Source: Lachnospiraceae bacterium (GTDB lineage Bacteria > Bacillota > Clostridia > Lachnospirales > Lachnospiraceae). Taken from it: a DNA stretch of 64,000 nt. The translations under genes were made by a program, and so were the position numbers. Of the stretch, positions 47,948 through 58,405 are shown in pieces; the stretch's first letter is position 1, and every line of letters begins with the position of its first letter. Where the stretch lies: positions 26,700-90,699 of the forward strand of contig JAEEXY010000004.1 of assembly GCA_016288005.1 (NCBI GenBank), written 5' to 3'. Below the pieces are notes generated by a model. It had not been told where the DNA came from and ran no database searches. It saw only the letters and a list, made by a program, of their open reading frames with translations.

Positions 47948-49163
47948 TTACATCTATTTTGACAATGCGGCAACGACCGCGCTCGATCCTCTCGTTAAGG
48001 ACGCCATGACTCCGTTCATGACATTTAACTATGCCAATGCGTCGGGTACATATCACGACGCGTCGCTCGCCCGCAGCGCCATCAATAAGGCGAGGGCGCA
48101 GGCTGCGGCACTGATCGGCGCGGAGCCCGACGAGATCATATTCACCTCATGCGGTACGGAGTCGGACAACCTGGCCCTGTACGGAACCGCCATGGCTCAT
48201 TTCTCGCGCGACAAGCGGTTTAACGCGGTATCGGATACGATCGAGCATCCGGCGGTATACAATACACTCGATGCCCTCAAAAAAGCCGGTTTTATCAAGC
48301 TGGCGCGTGTTTCGCCCGATAAGGACGGATTCATAACTCCCGGGGCGGTTGAGGAGGCAGTGCACAGCCAGGTCAAGACAAAGCGTGATGACGCATCGGG
48401 ACAGACAAAGGATAACGGCATCATCTCGGTAATGAGCGCAAACAACGAGATAGGCGCGATAAACGATATAGCCGGTATCGGTTCGGTTGCGGCCGAATAC
48501 GGTTATCTGTTCCATACCGACGCAGTCCAGTCGTTCGGTCATGTACTGCTCGACGTAGACGTGATGGGCGTTGATATGCTGAGCGCATCGGCACATAAGC
48601 TGGGCGGCCCCAAGGGCATAGGACTTCTCTACCTGCGCCGCGGCACAAAGATAGTACCGACCATGTACGGCGGCGGACAGGAGCACGGCCTGCGCTCCGG
48701 CACGGAAAACGTCGCGGGTATCGTGGGCTTCGGAGAGGCCTGCAGGCTCGCGGGCATACGTATGTCAGCGGATACGCGCTATATACATGAGCTTAGAGAC
48801 AGACTGGTGAGCAGGATATTGAACGAGATACCCGATACGATACTCACCGGACCGCAGCTGCCCGATATGGGCGATAAGAGGCTTCCGGGTCATTGCTCGT
48901 TCGCGTTTAAGGGCGTTCAGGGCTCGTCGCTCGTGATCGGACTCGATATCAGGAATATCTGCGCTTCGACAGGCGCTGCCTGCTCGGCGGCCGCCAACAG
49001 GCCTTCGAGGGTATTAAAGGAGATCGGTGTCGCTGCTGATCATTTCAACGGGTCGCTTCGGCTTACGCTCTCGCGCAACAATACGATCGAAGAGGTCGAC
49101 AGGACCGTTGACGCGGTAAAAGCCTGCGTGACGCAGTTAAGAGAAATGTTCGGAGATGATTGA
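47934..49163 (+). CDS. Cysteine desulfurase (NifS/IscS family)
   Basis: YFDNAATTALDP; FTSCGTESDNLAL; SASAHKLGGPKGIGLLYLRRG; CASTGAACSAA. Confidence 0.92.
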   Translation: MEMTDYIYFDNAATTALDPLVKDAMTPFMTFNYANASGTYHDASLARSAINKARAQAAALIGAEPDEIIFTSCGTESDNLALYGTAMAHFSRDKRFNAVSDTIEHPAVYNTLDALKKAGFIKLARVSPDKDGFITPGAVEEAVHSQVKTKRDDASGQTKDNGIISVMSANNEIGAINDIAGIGSVAAEYGYLFHTDAVQSFGHVLLDVDVMGVDMLSASAHKLGGPKGIGLLYLRRGTKIVPTMYGGGQEHGLRSGTENVAGIVGFGEACRLAGIRMSADTRYIHELRDRLVSRILNEIPDTILTGPQLPDMGDKRLPGHCSFAFKGVQGSSLVIGLDIRNICASTGAACSAAANRPSRVLKEIGVAADHFNGSLRLTLSRNNTIEEVDRTVDAVKACVTQLREMFGDD

Positions 49164-49169
49164 AATATT

Positions 49170-50018
49170 ATGATCAGGTACGATTTTCACATGCATTCTT
49201 CTTTTTCCGGTGATTCCGACACCCCGCCCGAACAGCAGGCGGAAGAGGCGATCCGCCTCGGAGCCTCGGGCATATGCTTTACGGATCACATGGATTATGA
49301 TTATCCGATGGCTAAGGAGGCCGGGACCGATTTCGAGTTTGACGATGCCGCGTATTATGAGCGGATGTGCGAACTGAGAGACGCATATAAGGGGCGCCTC
49401 GAGATAATGATAGGCATAGAGTACGGACTTCGCAGCGAGCCTGAGCTGATCGGTGACATGAATGCGAAGTATACGCGTCTCAACGAGACTTACGATCTGG
49501 ATTTTACGATCGGTTCAACGCACTGCCTCGAGCACACCGATCCGTTTTACACAGAGCCCTACTGGGTAGGGAAGACTCCGCGCGAGGGGCTGGAGAAGTA
49601 TTTCATTGCCGTCGCTGAAAATGCTGAGAATTACGACTGCTTCGATTCCGCAGGGCATTTTGATTATGTTGTCAGATACGTTCCTTTATCCGACGAATGG
49701 AGGGGTCCCTCGGATTACGATCCGATGCGGTTTTCGGATATCGTCGATGAATACCTGAAAACCCTGATACATAAGGGCAAGGCTCTCGAGTGCAATACAG
49801 CGGGCATCAAATACGGTCTGGGCTTTACACACCCTCATGAGACCGTGCTCAAAAGATACCGCGAGCTCGGCGGGGAACTGCTGACGATCGGTTCCGACGG
49901 ACACAAGCCCGAGCATATTTTTTATGATTTTCAGAGAACCGAAGATTTCTTAAAGAGTCTCGGATTTAAGTATTACACGATATATCGCCGCCATAAGCCC
50001 GAGTTTATCAGGCTGTGA
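49170..50018 (+). CDS. PHP-domain histidinol-phosphatase (HisJ family)
   Basis: YDFHMHSSFSGDSD; GICFTDHMD; IGIEYGL; TIGSDGHKPEHI. Confidence 0.88.
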   Translation: MIRYDFHMHSSFSGDSDTPPEQQAEEAIRLGASGICFTDHMDYDYPMAKEAGTDFEFDDAAYYERMCELRDAYKGRLEIMIGIEYGLRSEPELIGDMNAKYTRLNETYDLDFTIGSTHCLEHTDPFYTEPYWVGKTPREGLEKYFIAVAENAENYDCFDSAGHFDYVVRYVPLSDEWRGPSDYDPMRFSDIVDEYLKTLIHKGKALECNTAGIKYGLGFTHPHETVLKRYRELGGELLTIGSDGHKPEHIFYDFQRTEDFLKSLGFKYYTIYRRHKPEFIRL

Positions 50019-50037
50019 GGCATTTAAAGGATGAATA

Positions 50038-51813
50038 ATGGCATTTGACGGAGTAGTAATGTCCGCCCTTACAAAAGAGCTCAAAGACAGGCTCGTGGGC
50101 GGCAGGGTTATGAAGATCGCGCAGCCCGAGAAGGATGAGCTGATCCTCACGATAAAGAACTACGATCAGTATAAACTGCTGCTGTCCGCGGACGCGGGCT
50201 TGCCGCTGGTCTATCTGACCGACGCATCGAAGGAATCACCGCTCGTCTCGCCGGCATTCTGCATGCTCCTGCGGAAACATCTGCAGTCGGCAAAGCTTAC
50301 GGATATCTCGCAGCCGGGGCTTGAGCGCATCATCAATTTTGATTTCGAGCATCTCGACGATATGGGCGATCTTAAGAAAAAACGCCTGATCATCGAGATC
50401 ATGGGCAAGCACAGCAATATCATCCTCTGCGATGACAACAATACGATCATCGACAGCATAAAGAGGATACCTTCTTCGGTAAGCTCCGTAAGAGAGGTAC
50501 TGCCGGGCAGGGAGTATTTTGTGACCGAGACCGTGAAAAAGACAGATCCGGTCACGATGGATTTTAACAGCTTTAAAGACGGCATCAGGTCGGTAAACGC
50601 CGGTCTGCACGAGTCGTTATATAAGGCTTTCACGGGCATCAGCCCGCTGCTCGCGAACGAGGCGGTATACAGGGCGGGACTCGATCCCGATCTGCGCGCG
50701 GCCGATATCGACGAAGACCTGCTGATGCATTTGTTCAAGACATTTTCGCGCATGCTCGGGGATGTTGCTGAGGGCAACATCAGTCCGAATATTGTTTACA
50801 GGGACGGTGCTCCTTATGAGTTTTCCGTGGTCAGGCTGTCACTCTTAGAGAGCACGGGCTCATCCGAGACAGTGACTTTTGATTCGGTCAGCTCACTGAT
50901 ACGCCAGTATTATGTGGCAAAGAGCAATTCGGCCAGGATCCGCCAGCGCTCATATGACATGGCCAAGATCATATCGAACGCCATAGGCCGTGCCGCCAAA
51001 AAATACGAGCTGCAGCAAAAACAGCTCGATGATACGGCAAAGCGCGATAAATACAGGGTTTACGGAGAACTGCTCACGGCTTTCGGATATATGGCCGAGC
51101 CCGGGGCAAAGAACATAAAGGTCAATAATTACTATACGGGCGAGGATATCGACATTCCGCTCGATCCCGAGCTTTCGGCGATCGACAACGCGAAAAAGTA
51201 TTTTGACAGATATTCCAAGCAAAAGCGCACGGCTGAGGCTACGGAAAAGTATATAGCCGAGACAAAAGAGGAACTGCAGCATCTCGAATCGGTAAAGATG
51301 TCGCTCGACATTGCCGAGCACGAGGAGGACCTCGAGGAGATACGCGATGAGCTGGTGAGCTGCGGGTATATGAAACGTCCTGCGGGACGAGGGGGCAAAC
51401 CCGGCGGGAAAGGCTCGAAGAAGTCGGGCCGCAGGGTCAGCGAGCCGATCAGGTACAGGACTGAGGACGGATTCCTTATATGTGTCGGCAGGAACAATTA
51501 TCAGAACGACGAGCTGACGTTTAAGTTTGCCAACGGTTCGGACTGGTGGTTCCACGCAAAGGACTGCCCGGGATCGCATGTGGTGCTGAAAACCGACGGC
51601 AGAGAGGTGCCCGACAGGGTATTTGAGCAGGCCGCGGCCGTTGCCGCGTTTTATTCGAGGAACAGGGACGGCGACAAGGTCGAGGTGGATTACCTCGAAC
51701 GCAAGAACGTCAAAAAGCCGAACGGCGCAAAGCCCGGATTTGTCGTTTATTATACGAATTTTTCCATGGTCGCGAGACCGGGAACTGAGGGTTTGATACA
51801 GGAAGAACAGTAA
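50038..51813 (+). CDS. rqcH: NFACT family protein RqcH
   Basis: MAFDGVVMSALTKELKDRLVGGRVMKI; NFACT-R region YRTEDGFLICVGRNNYQNDELTFKFANGSDWWFHAKDCPGSHVVL. Confidence 0.92.
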   Translation: MAFDGVVMSALTKELKDRLVGGRVMKIAQPEKDELILTIKNYDQYKLLLSADAGLPLVYLTDASKESPLVSPAFCMLLRKHLQSAKLTDISQPGLERIINFDFEHLDDMGDLKKKRLIIEIMGKHSNIILCDDNNTIIDSIKRIPSSVSSVREVLPGREYFVTETVKKTDPVTMDFNSFKDGIRSVNAGLHESLYKAFTGISPLLANEAVYRAGLDPDLRAADIDEDLLMHLFKTFSRMLGDVAEGNISPNIVYRDGAPYEFSVVRLSLLESTGSSETVTFDSVSSLIRQYYVAKSNSARIRQRSYDMAKIISNAIGRAAKKYELQQKQLDDTAKRDKYRVYGELLTAFGYMAEPGAKNIKVNNYYTGEDIDIPLDPELSAIDNAKKYFDRYSKQKRTAEATEKYIAETKEELQHLESVKMSLDIAEHEEDLEEIRDELVSCGYMKRPAGRGGKPGGKGSKKSGRRVSEPIRYRTEDGFLICVGRNNYQNDELTFKFANGSDWWFHAKDCPGSHVVLKTDGREVPDRVFEQAAAVAAFYSRNRDGDKVEVDYLERKNVKKPNGAKPGFVVYYTNFSMVARPGTEGLIQEEQ

Positions 51814-51840
51814 GAGGGAAAAAGAGGACAGGAGATTAAT

Positions 51841-53949
51841 ATGATCTACAGATTAAAGCTCGGAAATCCGTTTGAAACCGACGCGGTCGTAAATTTCGAA
51901 GAGGTTAACGACCGCAGTGACGTAGAATTCCTGGAACTGCTCGGGAATCTTGAGGTACAGCTCTTTATCGACAATCATCCGTCGGACGGCCAGCCGGCCG
52001 TTACGGTGACCTATGAGATGTCAGATGAGGCCGTGATCTACGGTCTCGGAGAGACCATGCGCGGCATCAACAAGCGCGGGTATAAGTATATTTCGGACAA
52101 CACCGACGAGCCCGACCAGCTCGAGGGCAAGCACAGTCTCTATGGCTCGCACAACTTTATCGTGGTCAAGGACGGCGAGGAGATATTCGGACTGTTCTTC
52201 GATTACCCCGGGAGAATGGAGTTCGATCTCGGCTTCACACACAGGAACGAGATCAGGATCACAGTGCCTTCACGCGACCTGAACATCTATATGATCAACG
52301 GTGTCGATATCAAGAGCATAGTAAAGCAGTTCAGGAATATCATCGGACAGAGCTATATCCCGCCGCTCTGGGGCTTCGGCTACGGTCAGTCGCGCTACAG
52401 CTACGAGACCGCCGACGAGGTCAGGGAGGTCGTAAACAGATACAGAAAGCTCGGTATCCCGCTCGACAGCGTTTATCTTGACATCCATTATATGGACGGA
52501 TTCAAGAATTTCACCGTTGATAAAAAGCGTTTCCCGAACTTCGCCGAGTTTGTCGAAGAACTCAGGGAGCAGGGTGTCAGACTCGTGCCGATCATAGACG
52601 CGGCGATCAAAAACGAAGAGGGCTATCAGCCTTACGACGAAGCCAAGGCAAAAGGGTATCTCTGCACGAACGAGGACAATTCACTGTTCGGTATCGGCGT
52701 ATGGCCCGGCTGGTGCAATCTTCCCGATTTCCTGCGTCCCGAGGTCAGGACATGGTGGGGAGAGCAGTACGCGACTCTTACTGATGCGGGCATCGAGGGC
52801 TTCTGGAACGATATGAACGAGCCCGCGATATTTTATACGGGCTGGAGTTTCGGCGCCACCATCGATCTGCTCGATGAGCTCGCTCTTAATGAAAACGAAC
52901 CAAAGGTAGAGGATATCTACCGCATCTCCGATTCGATACGCGCATGGCGCAGCCACAACGAATATAAGCATTTTTATCATAAGGTGGACGGCAAGAAGAT
53001 CCGTCATGACAAGGTTCATAACCTCTACGGTTACAATATGACCAGAGGCGCTTTCGAGGGACTTGAGGAGCAGCTCGGCGGCAAGAGACCGCTGCTGTTC
53101 TCGAGGTCGTCCTACATAGGCGCGCATCGCTACGGCGGCATCTGGACCGGCGACAACAATTCATGGTGGTCGCATCTGCTGCTAAATCTTCAGCAGCTGC
53201 CCGGCCTCAATATGTGCGGCTTCCTGTATTCGGGCGCCGATACCGGCGGATTCGGATACGATACCAGCGAAGACCTGCTGATGAGATGGATCGCATTGAG
53301 CATTTTCACGCCTCTTTTCCGCAATCATTCGACTATAGGGAGCAGACGTCAGGAGTGCTACGAATTCGACAACAATGAGGGCTTCAGGGAGATAATCGCA
53401 CTAAGATACAGGCTTATCCCGTACCTTTACAGCGAGTATCTTAAAGCGGCGCTCAACGACGAGATGCTTTTCAGACCGCTCGGATTTGACTATGAGGACG
53501 ACGACCACGCGCATACCGTTGAGGACCAGCTCCTGCTCGGCGAGGGGCTCATGATCGCGCCCGTCTATACACAGAACGCGGTAGGCAGATATGTTTATCT
53601 GCCCGAGGAGATGCTCTTCGTTAAGTTTAAGACCGCATCGGAGTATACGACCGAGGTCATGCCCGCGGGACATCATTACATCGAATGCGCGCTCGGCGAA
53701 GTACCGCTTTTCCTGCGCAAAGGACATATCCTGCCGCTCGGCAATATCCAGGTCTGCACCGACGATATGCGCCATTATAAGGAGGCCGGCAGCAACGGTG
53801 AGCTTACAGGCAGTGACTTTGAGATCATTGCATTCCCCGATGCTGAGGACGAGTCCCCGAGGAATGAAAAATATGAGATGCTGATCGAGGTTAACCGCGA
53901 GATCGTGGTCAACAATATCTTTAAGATCAGCGAGGAGGAAGACAACTAG
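51841..53949 (+). CDS. Glycoside hydrolase family 31 (alpha-glucosidase-like)
   Basis: WGFGYGQSRYSY; LDIHYMDGFKNFTVD; GFWNDMNEPAIF; RSSYIGAHRYGGIWTGDN. Confidence 0.92.
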   Translation: MIYRLKLGNPFETDAVVNFEEVNDRSDVEFLELLGNLEVQLFIDNHPSDGQPAVTVTYEMSDEAVIYGLGETMRGINKRGYKYISDNTDEPDQLEGKHSLYGSHNFIVVKDGEEIFGLFFDYPGRMEFDLGFTHRNEIRITVPSRDLNIYMINGVDIKSIVKQFRNIIGQSYIPPLWGFGYGQSRYSYETADEVREVVNRYRKLGIPLDSVYLDIHYMDGFKNFTVDKKRFPNFAEFVEELREQGVRLVPIIDAAIKNEEGYQPYDEAKAKGYLCTNEDNSLFGIGVWPGWCNLPDFLRPEVRTWWGEQYATLTDAGIEGFWNDMNEPAIFYTGWSFGATIDLLDELALNENEPKVEDIYRISDSIRAWRSHNEYKHFYHKVDGKKIRHDKVHNLYGYNMTRGAFEGLEEQLGGKRPLLFSRSSYIGAHRYGGIWTGDNNSWWSHLLLNLQQLPGLNMCGFLYSGADTGGFGYDTSEDLLMRWIALSIFTPLFRNHSTIGSRRQECYEFDNNEGFREIIALRYRLIPYLYSEYLKAALNDEMLFRPLGFDYEDDDHAHTVEDQLLLGEGLMIAPVYTQNAVGRYVYLPEEMLFVKFKTASEYTTEVMPAGHHYIECALGEVPLFLRKGHILPLGNIQVCTDDMRHYKEAGSNGELTGSDFEIIAFPDAEDESPRNEKYEMLIEVNREIVVNNIFKISEEEDN

Positions 53950-54836
53950 TGTTATTAAAGCTTGAAAGGAAATTCGGCAAATATGCCATAAAGAATCTGA
54001 TGCTGTATATGATGATCGTGTATGCGCTCGGACTCATAGTTTACTACATCAACCCGCAGGTATATTACGCGTATCTGATGCTCGACATCGATATGGTACT
54101 CAAAGGCCAGGTCTGGAGGATATTCACGTTCCTTATCCAGCCGATGGACAGCAGTCTGCTGCTGTCCATACTGCTGATGTATGTTTATTATTCGATCGGA
54201 ACCAGCCTCGAATACGTCTGGGGAACCTTCAGGTTCAACCTGTTCTACTTCATGGGCATATTCGCGAATGTACTTGCTGTAGTGCTGATCTATATTTTCA
54301 CCAGACTGTATCTCGGAGCCGGGATCAGCTTCCCGGTATCGCTCGGATACCTCAATATGTCGATGCTGCTCGCGTTTGCGGCCACATTCCCTCAGGCACA
54401 GTTCAATCTGATGTTCCTGATCCCCATAAAGGCTAAGTGGCTGATGATCGGTTATTTTGTGATACTTGGCTATAACATCATCGACGGTTTTGTCAAAGGC
54501 GGATTCGCGTTCGGTGTCTGCACGACGATAGTTATCGTTGTTTCGCTGGCCAATTTCTTTGTTTATTTCTTCATGACAAGGAGCTATCTGTCGCCGAAGT
54601 CTATCAAACGCAAGATGGATTTCTCGAGGAGCTATACATCCGGCATGCGTGACGGAATGAGCCATTCGGTAAACGATCCCCAGACCGGCAGAAAGGTCAT
54701 TACCAGACACAAATGCGCGGTATGCGGCCGTACGGAGCTCGACGGAGCGAATCTGGAATTCCGTTTCTGCTCGAAGTGCAACGGCAACTATGAGTATTGT
54801 CAGGACCATCTGTTTACGCATGAGCATGTACAGTAA
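53949..54836 (+). CDS. Rhomboid-like membrane protein (no visible catalytic dyad) with C-terminal zinc-ribbon-like domain
   Basis: LKGQVWRIFTFLIQP; six or so TM segments; C-terminal HKCAVCGRTELDGANLEFRFCSKCNGNYEYCQDH. Confidence 0.7.
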   Translation: MLLKLERKFGKYAIKNLMLYMMIVYALGLIVYYINPQVYYAYLMLDIDMVLKGQVWRIFTFLIQPMDSSLLLSILLMYVYYSIGTSLEYVWGTFRFNLFYFMGIFANVLAVVLIYIFTRLYLGAGISFPVSLGYLNMSMLLAFAATFPQAQFNLMFLIPIKAKWLMIGYFVILGYNIIDGFVKGGFAFGVCTTIVIVVSLANFFVYFFMTRSYLSPKSIKRKMDFSRSYTSGMRDGMSHSVNDPQTGRKVITRHKCAVCGRTELDGANLEFRFCSKCNGNYEYCQDHLFTHEHVQ

Positions 54837-54842
54837 GAGATT

Positions 54843-55901
54843 ATGTTGACAAAGGACTTAAAGCTTATACTGCATGAGCCGAGGCTCGGTCTGTTTGCCG
54901 CGATCCTGCTGGCTGCGGCGGTCATTGCCGTGCTGTTCGGCCGCGCGGATTATGAGAGCCCGCGTATCGCGATGGGTGTCGCGGACCGGGACGACTCGGA
55001 GTATTCCTCGCTGCTCATATCTTATTTCCGCGACAATGAGGTGTTCAGTTCGTACATCGAAGTCGTCGAAGCGGACGAAGAGGAGCTCGAAGAGAGGTTC
55101 GCGGACGGTGAACTCGATCTGTATCTCGTGATACCCGAGGCTTTTACCGCAAATCTGATAAATATAAACAATGTCGCGATGAAGGCAGTGATAAACAGCT
55201 CGGATCCGACAAAGGCAGTAGTCTACAGGAACCTGCTCGAGAGTTATTCGCAGTACATCACTGCGGTCGAGGCAGGGTGTCAGACCCTGTACGATGTGAT
55301 GTCCGCGGACGGATACTCCGCCGACGCTGTCTCCTCCGAAAACGTAGCGGTATCATATGACCTTATATTCACTGCTCTCGGGAAAGATACTTTTTTCGAG
55401 AGGGAATACATAGAGCGTTTCGAAGGTATATCGCTGGTCAATTATTACATCTATTCGCTGATCATGCTGCTGGTGCTCTACATCGGAGCGTTTGCGGGAC
55501 TCAGCATGCTTAAGGAAAAGCTCGGGAGCGCGCAGAAGAGACTGGCGACCATCGGACACCGGCCGATCGTCGGACATATGTCCAAGGCTTTTGCCTATAC
55601 GCTTATCTGCGGACTGCTGCTGTGCGCGGTCATGGCCGTACTGGAGCTTTTTACGCCGGTGAGGATAAAACCTGCGGCAATCGCCGTTATACTGCCTGTC
55701 GTGTTTGTAAGCTGCTTTGCGTTCGTTATATTCGGATCATGCTTTAAGAGCGTGGCGAGCTATGTCATTACGGCAAATATGCTGATCCTGCTGCTGACGG
55801 TCGCCGGCGGAGGCATTATACCGATCATGTATCTGCCCGAGGCGATGGCTTCGGTTGCGAGACTGACACCCAATTACTGGTTTATCAGGATGCTGCTATG
55901 A
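54843..55901 (+). CDS. ABC-2 type permease-like membrane protein
   Basis: N-terminal TM, large extracytoplasmic region, C-terminal TM cluster ending GGGIIPIMYLPEAMASVARLTPNYWFIRMLL. Confidence 0.75.
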   Translation: MLTKDLKLILHEPRLGLFAAILLAAAVIAVLFGRADYESPRIAMGVADRDDSEYSSLLISYFRDNEVFSSYIEVVEADEEELEERFADGELDLYLVIPEAFTANLININNVAMKAVINSSDPTKAVVYRNLLESYSQYITAVEAGCQTLYDVMSADGYSADAVSSENVAVSYDLIFTALGKDTFFEREYIERFEGISLVNYYIYSLIMLLVLYIGAFAGLSMLKEKLGSAQKRLATIGHRPIVGHMSKAFAYTLICGLLLCAVMAVLELFTPVRIKPAAIAVILPVVFVSCFAFVIFGSCFKSVASYVITANMLILLLTVAGGGIIPIMYLPEAMASVARLTPNYWFIRMLL

Positions 55902-56983
55902 ATGAATTTACACTGCGGTTAAAGCTCCTGCTGAGGGACCGGACCGCCACAATATGCTATATAGCCGTCTGCCTGGTCATCCTGTTCGTCATCATGGGAC
56001 TGAATATCCACTCAGAGGAGCGTTCGAGCCTGCCGATAGGGCTGGTCACGGAGGATGACAGCAGTGAGGCGCGTATACTTTCGGAAAAGATATGCGCAAA
56101 TGACGCGCTGTATGTTTATACGGATGAGTTCGCGTCTCTGTACGATATGCTGCTTGACGGCTATATCAACTGCATTTTCGTGATAAAGGACGGATACGGT
56201 GATTCGGTACGGCGCGGCAGCCCTTCGGAAACGGTCATGCTGTACGCGGCCGAGGACGATAAGGTTTCGACGGTCATATCGGACATCGTCGCGGGCTGTA
56301 TGATGTATGAGATATGCCTCGACAAAGCTTTTGTCAGATACCAGAAGCTTGAGCCTGTCGAGGGCAGAAACAAGCTTGATTTTGAAGGCTTTTCGGAGTA
56401 TCTTGGAACTTTGGCGGGCAGCGATGAGTTCCGATTTAAGTTCGACGTGAGATACGTTGACGGCAAAACCGGTGAGACATCGCCTTCGGATATCACGAAC
56501 GGCATGATCTACAGACAGATGATCGCGGGGATGATCGCGATGCTGCTGATGCTGGTCTGCTTCTGTTCGTGCAACCCGGTCGTTTCTGAGTTTGAGAGCG
56601 GCATACGTTCTCGGCTGAAAACTGTGGGTTCGCTTAAACTTAAAGCCGCGCTCCTCGAGATCGCGGCACTTACAGTGTACAGCCTGCCGGTGATCGTGCT
56701 GATCTCGGTCATGCTTTACGGTACCGCAGGAATGTACGGGAGCTTACGCCTGCTGTTGATCGATCTGGTTTTCACTGTTTTTTGCAGCACGGTCTTTTAC
56801 TTGTTCGCGTTTATCTGCAGGAGCGTTTTTGTGTATCAGCTGCTGGGTACTGTGTTCCTTATCGTATCGGGCGTTACGGGCTTTGTGAGCGTTTTTTCGG
56901 GCTTTATCGGTACGCCTTCGTTTTCCGCTTCACCCGCGGCATGCTATATCGACGCTTTTATCAAATATGTACTGCGCGCGTAG
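55898..56983 (+). CDS. ABC-2 type permease-like membrane protein
   Basis: Same architecture as the upstream gene; ATGA overlap. Confidence 0.72.
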   Translation: MNEFTLRLKLLLRDRTATICYIAVCLVILFVIMGLNIHSEERSSLPIGLVTEDDSSEARILSEKICANDALYVYTDEFASLYDMLLDGYINCIFVIKDGYGDSVRRGSPSETVMLYAAEDDKVSTVISDIVAGCMMYEICLDKAFVRYQKLEPVEGRNKLDFEGFSEYLGTLAGSDEFRFKFDVRYVDGKTGETSPSDITNGMIYRQMIAGMIAMLLMLVCFCSCNPVVSEFESGIRSRLKTVGSLKLKAALLEIAALTVYSLPVIVLISVMLYGTAGMYGSLRLLLIDLVFTVFCSTVFYLFAFICRSVFVYQLLGTVFLIVSGVTGFVSVFSGFIGTPSFSASPAACYIDAFIKYVLRA

Positions 56984-57025
56984 CCGTTCAGGCTAAATCC
57001 AATCGCGCGCGTTCAAGGGATTGTT

Positions 57026-58393
57026 ATGAGTTCAAAGAATTATCTCGAGAAGGATGTTCCCGAGTGCTATTATCTTATTTCGATGGTCATGGGAGCCATT
57101 GATTATTACATGTTCTATGAGTCCTGGGCGGGAAAGCCCGGTGAGGGCGACGCGAGACACCATTCGTTTGACGAGCTGCCTCACGGCAAAGAGGTTGTCG
57201 GCGAGCTGTCGGATATCGTAAAGATCGTATATCTGGACGGCCTTGAAAACGCGGATATCGCCGAAGTGAGCCGCAGGATATTTGAGTTCAGGGAGAGCGT
57301 AAAAGAGCTCGCGATTGACCTGATATCATATTCCGACCGCTTTAAGCTGCATGAGTATGTGATCAACCGCATCAAGCCCGTCGACAAGAGCACGCTCAAG
57401 GTGTTCAACAACGACGCCGCGGCGAGAGATGTGCTCTCTGCCGTATTCTCGAGCGGAGAGAATGCCGAGATCAACGAGAACATCAAACTGGCGGTATCCC
57501 AGCTTCCTCTCAGGATGTCAAAGACCAAATTCTTTGATATCATGGAGAACTCACTTAAGAAATACATCGGGACCGATTCGCTGGCACTCGACCGCGAACT
57601 GTATATGCTGAGAACTTCGTCCGGACTTAAGTCGGTTTCGTCCGATGTGTATCCCGAACTTGAAGCTAAGCTTAACGAGCTGGCAGGCGCCGATTACGAC
57701 AATGTGGATGAGATTTCCTATCCGGTGCTCGAAGCCCGTCTGATAGAGGCTGTGCAGGTGATCACCGACATGAGCGAGCTGCTGCAATCAGCAGAGACAA
57801 TAGTAAACCGCATGGCTGTCATGGTTATGTGTTTCGCCAATGTTGAGACTGTTTTCGCGAAGGAGACCGCCAATGTAAAGGTACTGGTTTCCGAGGCGGC
57901 AGAGGGCCTGGCAAACCCTGCGGATAAGGAAATGAGCGATGATGTGCTCAAGAGCCTGCAGATGCTCGAGGGCATCTTCGAGCCCGTTATGGAGAGACTG
58001 CAGAAGTATCAGACACGCGCGGCCAAGCAGAACCTTGACGGCAGCGACACCGATGTGAGACCGCTTCTCGAGACCTTTGATTCATGCGAAAAACTGATGT
58101 CGCCTTCCGTATTTGCGGACCTGAAGGACGAGGCATCGCATGAGCTTGCGGAGGTTGAGGTTCAGGGCAGGTTCGAGGAGATAAAGTCAGAGCTTTCGGA
58201 GGCTTTCGGCAGTGACATGAAGCTCATGCAGAGGGCCAGAATGGCAGCGATCCTTTCACAGCTGCCCGTATTTTTCAACTCACGCACGGATGTAATGAAC
58301 TATGTTCGCGATTCGCTCGACGGCTGCCGCGATACCTATGAGAAAATGGTTGCCGTTAAGCTTATCCTGGACACGGCAAAGACCAACAGATAA
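57026..58393 (+). CDS. Hypothetical soluble helical protein, 455 aa
   Basis: Long ORF in the same block; TTGTTATG context; no family recognised. Confidence 0.75.
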   Translation: MSSKNYLEKDVPECYYLISMVMGAIDYYMFYESWAGKPGEGDARHHSFDELPHGKEVVGELSDIVKIVYLDGLENADIAEVSRRIFEFRESVKELAIDLISYSDRFKLHEYVINRIKPVDKSTLKVFNNDAAARDVLSAVFSSGENAEINENIKLAVSQLPLRMSKTKFFDIMENSLKKYIGTDSLALDRELYMLRTSSGLKSVSSDVYPELEAKLNELAGADYDNVDEISYPVLEARLIEAVQVITDMSELLQSAETIVNRMAVMVMCFANVETVFAKETANVKVLVSEAAEGLANPADKEMSDDVLKSLQMLEGIFEPVMERLQKYQTRAAKQNLDGSDTDVRPLLETFDSCEKLMSPSVFADLKDEASHELAEVEVQGRFEEIKSELSEAFGSDMKLMQRARMAAILSQLPVFFNSRTDVMNYVRDSLDGCRDTYEKMVAVKLILDTAKTNR

Positions 58394-58405
58394 CACGGGG
58401 ACAGT

